From CAYGJN01 sp964350135 (GTDB lineage Bacteria > Bdellovibrionota > Bacteriovoracia > Bacteriovoracales > Bacteriovoracaceae): a stretch of DNA of 20,404 nt. Positions 14,993 through 20,404 of this stretch are shown here, piece after piece. Within the stretch, counting starts at the first letter, position 1, and each line of letters starts with the position of its first letter. The notes beneath the pieces were generated by a model. The model had not been told where the DNA came from. It ran no database searches and was given only the letters and a program-made list of their open reading frames with translations. The stretch covers positions 1 to 20,404 of the forward strand of contig CAYGJN010000042.1 of assembly GCA_964350135.1 (NCBI GenBank), written 5' to 3'. Position numbers and translations under genes: made by a program.

Positions 14993-15002
14993 ATTATACC
15001 AA
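14993..15002 (-). promoter_or_regulatory. Extended -10 promoter for the small RNA/leader
   Basis: TTGGTATAAT on the - strand: a perfect TATAAT (14993-14998) preceded by the TGn extension, which can replace a weak -35. The -35 area is only T-rich (around 15015-15020). Transcription would start at about 14988-14984, right at hairpin 1. The remaining + strand upstream region (15003-15179) holds A/T-rich sequence and no gene that I can support. Confidence 0.48.
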
Positions 15003-15179
15003 GATACGCAGTAGAAAAAAGCTAATTCTCTAAGTGGCAAGTTTTACCTTAAAGGAACTATCAGTATATAATTGGAAGATGAGAGATAATAAATTTATAT
15101 ATTTAGCTCACTTAAGCTTTATATTTTAAATAGAGCTACTTACCCGAGGCGCAGTGTCGGTTATATTTTTTTTGTAAAT

Positions 15180-16430
15180 ATGAGAACATTTCTATTATTT
15201 TTTACAATTCTGAGTCTGTATTCATGCAGTTATTCCCTGAAGATTCTTGATAAGAATCAACAAAACCAATATAAAGTCATTACTAAAAACAAGTCTAACT
15301 TCTGTGAGCCAAGCAAACATCAAGTCTATTCAGATTCACAGTCGAGCATTAAATATTATCAATCAAGAATCAAAAACTTAGATATTTTACCTGTAGAGAA
15401 ATTTGCACTTTTTACATTGGCCCAATTATTTTCTACTCCTCATATTTTTTCACCGAGCTCTTCTTTTGATATTTATATTCATAATAATAACAAATGGAGT
15501 TTTTATAACTTCAATAATGAATCTACTACTTTTAAATATCCTCTCTTAATCGGTCTTATTAAAATCCTTAGAGAGTATGGTTCAAAGAAAACACTTTCCC
15601 AATTAGCTAGTTATATAGACCAAACGGTCTATGAAGAAATAAGGATTGGTGAAGATGTAGCCGATTATATAAAAGAAAATAAAAGACTGCTTGAAGATCA
15701 AAAAGGTTTTAAGAGATATCTCATGAGAGGTCGAGACACATTAAGATCTAACGAAAGCGTGAGATACCCGCGCCTTTCAACATTGCTTGATATTCTAGTC
15801 CGTGATATTGCTAAAAGTAAAATTAATCCAGGTGTTCTTAATTATCTTTTTCCATACGAACAAAACTTTTTAAAGTCTGATGTCCAGTGCAATTTTGATA
15901 TTAAACTTTATGAACATTCCATCTATCCTGTTACAAGTGAAATTGTGAAATCTGCTCATTTTGGGATCCAGTTTGAAAACTTTTATGCAATGGCCTCTGT
16001 TGGACAAAGACCAACTAATAAACTTATTCTAAACTCACCTTTTTTCCAAGGAGAACCAACTCAAAAAAACAGCTTTCTATGCTTTGTTGGAAAAAATGAT
16101 AAACATCAATTGGCCTTTATATCTTCTAATAGTCGCGATCCTGGGCAACATCTTTTTCACCTACTTAAGTATAAAATTGATGAAGTTAAAAATATTGCTC
16201 AAATGGATTCGTTATTAAAATTTTCAAGACATCTTTTCCTTTATAACCCTCCTCGACTCCTTTATGAGTCTGAAAGAGGCAGCAAAGAGCAAATGAATCA
16301 ATTATTAAAATTAGATTTTCCTGTTTATGATATTTCTAAAATTGGTAAAATCACGGCGCTATCAAAATATGGAAAGAAAAAGTATTTTACTCTAGATGAC
16401 CGCTATAGCACTAAAATCTCATGCAAATAA
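15180..16430 (+). CDS. Predicted lipoprotein of unknown function
   Basis: 416 residues. The N-terminus MRTFLLFFTILSLYSCSYS is a lipoprotein signal with lipidation expected at Cys16 (lipobox LYSC), so the mature protein should sit in the periplasm or on a membrane. The rest is soluble-looking, rich in Lys, Asn, Ser, Tyr and Phe, with aromatic-rich stretches (SFDIYIHNNNKWSFYNF) and a helical, charged middle (about 140-200). I recognise no domain. There is no Shine-Dalgarno site: the ATG follows a T-rich stretch, and a TATATT 13 bases upstream (15162-15167) could be the -10 of a nearly leaderless mRNA. The gene overlaps the small ferredoxin gene by 10 nt, implying co-translation. Real gene, function unknown. 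Confidence 0.8.
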   Translation: MRTFLLFFTILSLYSCSYSLKILDKNQQNQYKVITKNKSNFCEPSKHQVYSDSQSSIKYYQSRIKNLDILPVEKFALFTLAQLFSTPHIFSPSSSFDIYIHNNNKWSFYNFNNESTTFKYPLLIGLIKILREYGSKKTLSQLASYIDQTVYEEIRIGEDVADYIKENKRLLEDQKGFKRYLMRGRDTLRSNESVRYPRLSTLLDILVRDIAKSKINPGVLNYLFPYEQNFLKSDVQCNFDIKLYEHSIYPVTSEIVKSAHFGIQFENFYAMASVGQRPTNKLILNSPFFQGEPTQKNSFLCFVGKNDKHQLAFISSNSRDPGQHLFHLLKYKIDEVKNIAQMDSLLKFSRHLFLYNPPRLLYESERGSKEQMNQLLKLDFPVYDISKIGKITALSKYGKKKYFTLDDRYSTKISCK

Positions 16431-16657
16431 CTATTCATGGTATTGCCAGTAGTAAAAAATTTAAACTCAATATTACACCTAAAGATTTAGAGCTTTCTCT
16501 TTTATCATTTTTGAGAAAAAACTCTATTCCGATGGCCTCTTCTTGTGATGGGGACGGTGTATGTAAAAAATGTGTCTTCAATGAAACTTTGTTTGGGTGC
16601 CAAATTAAAGTGAAGCAATGGGATTTAACAAAGCCTATCTCTATTAGTTATTTATAG
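16421..16657 (+). CDS. Miniature 2Fe-2S ferredoxin-like protein
   Basis: 78 residues with the beta-grasp ferredoxin pattern: MQITIHG strand, SLLSFLRKNSIPMASSC helix-turn, then Cys42-x5-Cys48-x2-Cys51 in CDGDGVCKKC and Cys60 in LFGCQIKV. Chloroplast-type 2Fe-2S domains normally have about 25-35 residues between the third and fourth cysteine; here there are only 8, so the second half of the fold is trimmed. LFGCQ matches the usual LACQ around the last ligand, so I think the cluster site is complete. It overlaps the upstream lipoprotein gene by 10 nt. Its redox partner is not evident from the neighbours. The stop TAG is the first part of a GGCCCAG hairpin. Confidence 0.82.
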   Translation: MQITIHGIASSKKFKLNITPKDLELSLLSFLRKNSIPMASSCDGDGVCKKCVFNETLFGCQIKVKQWDLTKPISISYL

Positions 16658-16674
16658 GCCCAGTTTCCTGGGCC
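16657..16674. terminator. Hairpin between convergent genes, terminator candidate without a T run
   Basis: GGCCCAG (16657-16663), loop TTTC, CTGGGCC (16668-16674): a perfect 7-bp, very GC-rich stem in AT-rich DNA, starting on the last base of the ferredoxin stop codon and 14 bases from the end of the convergent gene. Neither side has a proper T tract, so it may be an atypical bidirectional terminator or an mRNA 3'-end stabiliser. Confidence 0.45.
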
Positions 16675-16687
16675 ATAGATAGAAAAA

Positions 16688-17449
16688 TTATTTATATGTT
16701 ATAAAGCGACCATCACCTAAAATAGTATAAGTTTCACGGTTTTCTATATCTGACATCCAAGAATGAATATGATAACGCAATTGTAGTGTTAATGCTGGTA
16801 TTGGGCTTTTCTTTGTTGATACATTTGTTAGTGAGACGACAGTTGATTCCATATCTACAGTAAACCCCCATTTAGCATTAATACTTTTAGGTTCTACAAT
16901 TACACCAGAGAGGTATTGGCCATTGCCATCGTATGATCCCCCGTATGAATAAAAGACTCTATAATTAATTGTAACAACATTGCTTCCATAGAGATTCTTA
17001 AACTCAAAAGCATAATTCTTTACTTGAGGTAATGACCACCCCCCCAAGTCAAAAGCAGCAAGTTCATCAACCCCTGCAATTTGTGGGAGTACATCAAGAG
17101 CAACTGGATCTTCAATATTAATTTGAGGTTGGTTTTCTTTAATTACTTCAAGAATTTTCTCACCAAGAATTATAAAGTCTCCAATAATAGTTTTGGCCTT
17201 ACTACCAGAACCATTACCATTACCTGGTTTTTTCTTAGGATCTTTTGGTAGTGGAACTTTTGTATTCTCAATACTCTTAGTTGGTCTTCTAGTATAAAGT
17301 TTTCTAACAGTATTACCTGCGTCATCAACTTCGGTGACGATTACCTCACCAATGGTCCAGTAGTCTAAATCTACAATACTTTGACTATCATTAACTGGAA
17401 TATGTGCATGTGCAGTACAAATAACAAAAAATGCAATGATACTTTTCAT
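16688..17449 (-). CDS. Secreted protein of unknown function
   Basis: 253 residues. MKSIIAFFVICTAHA is a signal peptide, with cleavage likely after Ala15. The mature protein has a short acidic N-terminal part, a basic, proline- then glycine/serine-rich linker (about 64-86, PLPKDPKKKPGNGNGSGSK), a helix (about 87-105), and a C-terminal region of alternating strands (about 140-253) rich in Tyr, Ser, Val and Gly. No cysteines remain in the mature chain. I recognise no family. AAGGAGAG precedes the ATG at a good distance and a strong promoter lies upstream, so it is probably well expressed. It is divergent from the secreted nuclease-like gene with 193 bases between. Confidence 0.78.
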   Translation of the reverse strand: MKSIIAFFVICTAHAHIPVNDSQSIVDLDYWTIGEVIVTEVDDAGNTVRKLYTRRPTKSIENTKVPLPKDPKKKPGNGNGSGSKAKTIIGDFIILGEKILEVIKENQPQINIEDPVALDVLPQIAGVDELAAFDLGGWSLPQVKNYAFEFKNLYGSNVVTINYRVFYSYGGSYDGNGQYLSGVIVEPKSINAKWGFTVDMESTVVSLTNVSTKKSPIPALTLQLRYHIHSWMSDIENRETYTILGDGRFITYK

Positions 17450-17475
17450 GAACTCTCCTTCTCTGTTGATTTGCT

Positions 17476-17504
17476 ATTAAAGGAACTAGAAGTATCTTAG
17501 TCAA
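17476..17504 (-). promoter_or_regulatory. Sigma-70-type promoter of the secreted-protein gene
   Basis: On the - strand TTGACT (17499-17504), a 17-base spacer and TTTAAT (17476-17481): 5/6 matches at both boxes. The start would lie near 17469, about 20 bases before the ATG. Confidence 0.6.
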
Positions 17505-17564
17505 ATAATTAATACTTACGGCCACTAACTGTAATATTTAATAATATTCTTAATGCATATAGTC

Positions 17565-17593
17565 TTGAGAGGGGAATTCCTAAGCGATATAAG
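17565..17593 (+). promoter_or_regulatory. Sigma-70-type promoter of the EEP-family gene
   Basis: TTGAGA (17565-17570), a 17-base spacer and TATAAG (17588-17593): 5/6 at both boxes. It gives a leader of about 42 bases ending in the strong ribosome site GAGGGGGGA just before ATG 17643. Confidence 0.55.
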
Positions 17594-17642
17594 ATTAGCT
17601 TATAAAATACATTAGCCAAGCATAATACCTGAGGGGGGACTT

Positions 17643-18539
17643 ATGATACGCGTACTATGTCTTATATGTTTTCTATTTCTTATCAGTACTAACAAATCTT
17701 TTGCCATCAGTTTCGGAACCTACAATATTAGAAATTATAATTATGATGAACGTCTTAAAACTAAGACTAATAATATGGCCTTAGTTCAAATGATTGATGA
17801 TTTATCAGTTGACCTATTGGCCGTTCAAGAAATTGTTGAAAAAGATCTTTTCGAAGAATTTATAACAGGCTATTTCCCTAATTACAGAGTTGCTCTTAGC
17901 GATTGTGGCGGTCAACATAGACAGCATCTTGGCTTTGTTTATAATCCAAGAAAACTTAACCTTGTAGAATTTTATGATGATATGAGAGTAGGTCTTGGTG
18001 GATGTTATGATAACTCTAGACCTGCTGCTGTAGGGTATTTTCAAGTTATTGATTTTAACTCTCCCTTATATGGTGAATACATTGTAGCACTTAGTGTTCA
18101 CTTAAAATCCGGTGGCAAGAACAAAAGTTATAAAAAAAGAGAAAGACAATACATGGCCATCTCTGAAATTATTGATGAAAATAAAGAGCAAGGTTTTGAG
18201 AATTTTTTAGTTTTAGGTGATTTCAATACTACTGACTACGTTCTTAATAATAGTAATACTCGTACATTTCTTGATTTCGTACATATGAATGCCTTTGATG
18301 ATCTATCTCAAGGTGTTGGGTGTACTTCATATTGGTGGGGAGGAGTTGATGACGGACTTGAGTATTCATCTCATTTAGACCATATGCTTATCTCCCAAGA
18401 AATGAAAAGGTCTCTAGAAATTACTCAACAATCAGCTCACGGTCATTGTGATATAAACTTATGTGAAGCCTCTTCTAAGTATGATCTAGGGCAGAGCTTT
18501 TTAGAACTAAGTGATCATTGCCCTTTAACAGCAAGATAG
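17643..18539 (+). CDS. Secreted endonuclease/exonuclease/phosphatase-family enzyme, probable nuclease
   Basis: 298 residues with a signal peptide (1 to about 21, cleavage after SFA). The metal-dependent EEP (DNase I-like) fold is complete: TYNIRNY (26-32, Asn28), LLAVQEIVE (58-66, Glu63), SVHLKSGG (151-158, His153), VLGDFNTTDY (190-199, Asp193 and Asn195), SHLDHMLIS (243-251) and LSDHCPL (289-295, Asp291-His292). All catalytic positions are kept. Cysteines at 88, 121, 227, 269, 274 and 293 could form disulphides, fitting export. The likely substrate is extracellular or prey DNA or RNA, but EEP enzymes also include phosphatases and sphingomyelinases, so the substrate is inference. The ribosome site is strong (GAGGGGGGA). 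Next on the same strand, 44 bases on, is an exonuclease gene. Confidence 0.9.
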   Translation: MIRVLCLICFLFLISTNKSFAISFGTYNIRNYNYDERLKTKTNNMALVQMIDDLSVDLLAVQEIVEKDLFEEFITGYFPNYRVALSDCGGQHRQHLGFVYNPRKLNLVEFYDDMRVGLGGCYDNSRPAAVGYFQVIDFNSPLYGEYIVALSVHLKSGGKNKSYKKRERQYMAISEIIDENKEQGFENFLVLGDFNTTDYVLNNSNTRTFLDFVHMNAFDDLSQGVGCTSYWWGGVDDGLEYSSHLDHMLISQEMKRSLEITQQSAHGHCDINLCEASSKYDLGQSFLELSDHCPLTAR

Positions 18540-18583
18540 TAGTTTCTCTAGACTTAACTCAATTGGGTTATTAGAATTTATTC

Positions 18584-19186
18584 ATGAAGTATTTATCTAT
18601 TGATATAGAGGCCACTGGTCTTGATGAAGATTGTTTAATTATCGAATTTGCAGCAATTGCATTTGATTCCGATAAAAGAGAATTGGCCAATCAACTCTCC
18701 TATCATAGCTTTATAAAATGTCCTTCATTTGAAGAGTTAAAACCCTCTTTAAATCAATGGGTAATTGATAATAATGAAGGTCTAATTAATAAAGCATGCA
18801 CACAAGGTATTGAGTTAGAAGCTTTTAAAGCAGACCTTGAAAATTATCTTAATAGTGACTTGGTTAAAAGTTATTTTTCTTCACCTGAAAATAGAGATTT
18901 AATTACACTCTTTGGGAAATCACTTAATGCGATTGATCTTCCTTTTCTTAATAGAGATTTAGGCTGGGAATTTATGAGAAAGTATTTTTCTCATCGCCAA
19001 CTTGATCTTTCAAGTATGGTTTATGGGCTTATTGACTTAGGTCATTTGCCAATCGAATGCGCATCGGGCTCTGAGCTTATGAAGTACTTTGGTTTTGGAG
19101 AAGTTGCGCACACTGCTTTAGAAGATGCAGTAAATACCGCTAAAATTTATTTTGAGATTTTAAATCGATTTAATAATAAAAATTAG
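18584..19186 (+). CDS. DEDDh 3'-5' exonuclease
   Basis: 200 residues with the DnaQ-like exonuclease fold. The metal-binding acidic residues are Asp7 and Glu9 (SIDIEATGLDED, Exo I), Asp118 (GKSLNAIDLPFL, Exo II), and His176 with Asp181 (HTALEDA, Exo III with the DEDDh spacing). DIEATGLD recalls oligoribonuclease and RNase T, while the spacing between Exo I and Exo II is long for an epsilon-type domain. The substrate (short RNA, tRNA 3' ends or DNA) cannot be told from sequence. There is no signal peptide, so it is cytoplasmic. No clear Shine-Dalgarno site precedes the ATG; it follows the EEP gene by 44 bases and may be co-transcribed. Its stop codon overlaps that of flagellin by 4 nt (convergent). 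Confidence 0.88.
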   Translation: MKYLSIDIEATGLDEDCLIIEFAAIAFDSDKRELANQLSYHSFIKCPSFEELKPSLNQWVIDNNEGLINKACTQGIELEAFKADLENYLNSDLVKSYFSSPENRDLITLFGKSLNAIDLPFLNRDLGWEFMRKYFSHRQLDLSSMVYGLIDLGHLPIECASGSELMKYFGFGEVAHTALEDAVNTAKIYFEILNRFNNKN

Positions 19187-20004
19187 ACTAAGTTAAGAAC
19201 AGTTTTTGGATTGCTATTGGCCTGACCTAGCATTGTTGAAGCTGCAGAAATCTTCATTTTTTCAATAACATGTCTTGCAGAACTCTCAGCAACATCTGTA
19301 TCTCTAATCATAGAGTTTGATGCCTGAAGATTAATATTTGAGTTTTCAACATTTTCAAAAGCAGCGTTTAGTTTTGCATGATAACTCCCTAAAGTAGCTC
19401 GACCAGCTGCCAGCTTAGAAATCATTTGATCAACTTTCGAAAGCGTACCTCTTGCTCCAACAGAATTACTTACATCCATACTATTGGTTCCATAAAAATT
19501 ATCAAAATCAAAAAATTCTCTTACATCATAAGAGAGTCTATCTTCATTTGAGCTATTATTTAAACCTATTTGGATATCATAGCTTTCTTTTCTTTCTTTA
19601 CCCCCAAAGATATTAAAAACTGAGCCTTTAGTTACTCTTTGAATTTCACTTTTAACTGAGTCAAATTCTTGTTGAATGATTTTTCTTTCTTCATCACCAA
19701 ATGTATCTGAAGATGCCTGCATAGCTAGTTCTTTCATTCTTACAGCATTGCCTTGTAGAGTCTCAAAATTTCCTTCAGCTAATTGAAAGAAAGAAATACC
19801 ATCGTTAATATTTCTTTTGACTTGTCCCATGCCTCTAATACGAGAGCGCATGCCCTCAGAAATAGCAAGGCCAGCTGGATCGTAAGCTGCCTTAGAAATT
19901 CTGCTGCCTGTGCTTAGAGCGTCGGTTTGTTTATCCAACTCCCTATTTACACTTTGTAGCTTGCGGATAGCAACAGAGCTATTTGTATTAGTAGAAACGC
20001 GCAT
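19183..20004 (-). CDS. fliC: Flagellin
   Basis: 273 residues, with both conserved flagellin ends and almost no variable domain. The N-terminal D0/D1 has RVSTNTNSSVAIRKLQ, LSTGSRISKAAYDPAGLAISEGMRSRIRG, NDGISFFQLAEGNFE and QEFDSVKSEIQRV. The C-terminal part has NSMIRDTDVAESSARHVIEKMKISAASTMLGQANSNPKTVLNLV. Only about 70 residues (about 130-200) lie between, so the filament subunit lacks D2/D3. The end is LNLV rather than the common LSLLR/LSLL. The frame is open to a GTG at 20019, but ATG 20004 has AAGGAAG in front and gives the canonical start, so I use it. It is preceded by a sigma-28-type promoter and a leader hairpin. The Shine-Dalgarno site looks like a CsrA target. Confidence 0.96.
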   Translation of the reverse strand: MRVSTNTNSSVAIRKLQSVNRELDKQTDALSTGSRISKAAYDPAGLAISEGMRSRIRGMGQVKRNINDGISFFQLAEGNFETLQGNAVRMKELAMQASSDTFGDEERKIIQQEFDSVKSEIQRVTKGSVFNIFGGKERKESYDIQIGLNNSSNEDRLSYDVREFFDFDNFYGTNSMDVSNSVGARGTLSKVDQMISKLAAGRATLGSYHAKLNAAFENVENSNINLQASNSMIRDTDVAESSARHVIEKMKISAASTMLGQANSNPKTVLNLV

Positions 20005-20006
20005 AT

Positions 20007-20021
20007 CTTCCTTGTGCACAA
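20007..20021 (-). promoter_or_regulatory. Flagellin ribosome site overlapping a CsrA-like site and a palindrome
   Basis: On the - strand the leader reads TTGTGCACAAGGAAG before ATG 20004. GCACAAGGAAGA matches the CsrA consensus RUACARGGAUGU at 9 of 12 positions and contains the ribosome site. TTGTGCACAA (20012-20021) is a perfect 10-base palindrome next to it. Bound CsrA would block translation, as known for flagellin in Bacillus. Here this is inference. Confidence 0.42.
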
Positions 20022-20025
20022 AATA

Positions 20026-20041
20026 ATGCCACCCGTGGCAT
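20026..20041 (-). promoter_or_regulatory. 5'-end hairpin of the flagellin mRNA
   Basis: ATGCCA (read on the - strand), loop CGGG, TGGCAT: a perfect 6-bp stem that could extend by one C-G pair. It starts within a few bases of the predicted sigma-28 transcription start. A hairpin at the extreme 5' end commonly protects an mRNA from decay. Confidence 0.55.
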
Positions 20042-20048
20042 CGCTCTA

Positions 20049-20076
20049 CTTTCGGAAAAATTTTCCTAGAACTTTA
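20049..20076 (-). promoter_or_regulatory. Sigma-28 (FliA) type promoter of flagellin
   Basis: On the - strand TAAAGTTC (20069-20076), 12 bases, TCCGAAAG (20049-20056). The -35 matches the consensus at 7/8, and the -10 keeps CCGA plus one further base. Spacing is one base longer than the usual 11. It lies 14 bases after the stop of the upstream gene. Confidence 0.65.
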
Positions 20077-20089
20077 TTACCGGCTAGAT

Positions 20090-20404
20090 TTAGTCAAGAT
20101 AAAGCTTTGTATTGGCCTTATCTTCATTCTGTGAAGGATTTCCTGAAGCATTTTGATCAACTTCTGCTCTGTTTTTACTTGAAGACTTGTGTTCGTTTAA
20201 TAAATTTTCTTCTAATTTTTTGTTATGGGTTCTTTTGAGCTTGGAAGGAATTGTTGAAAAATTAGTTCCATACTTGCTATAAGCATAATCATAGAAATGT
20301 TCTAAGAATTTTTCATTACCAGCGCGTCTTTCTAAGGTTTCAATAGCAAGTTTCAAATATTCAGCATTTAATGAGTCTTGTGACCAAGCGCTTAGTATGT
20401 ATAA
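20090..20404 (-). CDS. C-terminal part of an unidentified protein (partial at right edge)
   Basis: The frame is open from its TAA at 20090-20092 to the right window edge, so at least 104 residues of a longer protein are present. The in-frame TTG at 20356 is not a credible start, because the open frame continues upstream with normal-looking sequence (SAWSQDSLNAEYLKLAIETLERR). Residues up to about 60 of this fragment are helical and charged (LERRAGNEKFLEHFYDYAYSKYGTNFS). The last 45 are Asn/Ser/Lys/Glu-rich and probably disordered, ending TKLYLD. I do not recognise it. It lies just upstream of flagellin on the same strand, but flagellin has its own promoter. Confidence 0.66.
   Translation of the reverse strand, partial: LYILSAWSQDSLNAEYLKLAIETLERRAGNEKFLEHFYDYAYSKYGTNFSTIPSKLKRTHNKKLEENLLNEHKSSSKNRAEVDQNASGNPSQNEDKANTKLYLD

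Noticed and set aside
15105..15140. TAGCTC ... GAGCTA inverted repeat upstream of the lipoprotein gene
   Set aside because: Six bp with a roughly 25-base loop in AT-rich DNA is expected by chance; no operator or terminator features.
18661..18690. TCCGATAA on the + strand resembling a sigma-28 -10 box
   Set aside because: It lies inside the exonuclease coding region, with no TAAAGTTT-like box at the right distance.
20005..20019. GTG start of flagellin (five extra residues)
   Set aside because: The region is the ribosome site AAGGAAG; the ATG at 20004 gives the normal flagellin N-terminus.

Overview
The window is low-G+C bacterial DNA, densely packed, with no rRNA, tRNA, transposon, phage or CRISPR signature. 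The gene set points to a motile Gram-negative bacterium. It has a flagellin with a sigma-28-type promoter, an outer-membrane-type lipoprotein signal, several secreted proteins, a c-di-AMP module, and a regulator combining PilZ, GAF and sigma-54-activator-type AAA+ domains. The combination, the base composition and the protein style resemble the predatory Bdellovibrionota, perhaps a Halobacteriovorax/Bacteriovorax relative. That placement is inference from memory of families, not from a search.

Layout. (1) 1-1049: the tail of an unknown + strand gene, a bidirectional terminator, and an IscR/Rrf2-type repressor whose Fe-S cysteines are missing. A 10-bp hairpin lies in its upstream region. (2) 1050-6923, all on the - strand: a compact operon cdaA-cdaR-glmM-pdxJ-nnr-tsaE. 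It runs from c-di-AMP synthesis and control, through peptidoglycan precursor supply and vitamin B6 synthesis, to NAD(P)HX repair and tRNA t6A modification. (3) 6924-9422: a yjbQ-type gene meets, tail to tail, the PilZ-GAF-AAA+-Fis regulator. That regulator has lost its GAFTGA loop and sits behind an almost perfect sigma-28 promoter. (4) 9423-13362: an exported M14-like protein with lost catalytic residues, a ferrochelatase fused in one reading frame to an MFS transporter, and queF for queuosine synthesis. (5) 13349-16657: a MurQ/glucokinase-regulator-like SIS protein, a roughly 90-nt structured RNA upstream of it, a predicted lipoprotein, and a miniature 2Fe-2S ferredoxin. (6) 16688-20404: a secreted protein of unknown function, a secreted endonuclease/exonuclease/phosphatase-family enzyme, a DEDDh exonuclease, flagellin, and the 3' end of another gene at the right edge.

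The most interesting signal is the structured RNA at about 14897-14986 (- strand). It has an extended -10 promoter, three CAGGA motifs (two in small hairpin loops and one in the terminator loop), and a terminator ending in nine T. This is the architecture of a CsrA-titrating RNA (CsrB/RsmZ type). The flagellin ribosome binding site about 5 kb away matches the CsrA site consensus at 9 of 12 positions. Together they suggest a Csr circuit for motility that I do not recall being described in this group. The competing explanation is a leader or attenuator for the downstream SIS gene.

Four convergent gene pairs overlap at their stop codons by 4-14 nt with no terminator between them. Several starts were moved to internal ATGs on the evidence of Shine-Dalgarno sites, signal peptides or promoters; these are stated per gene.
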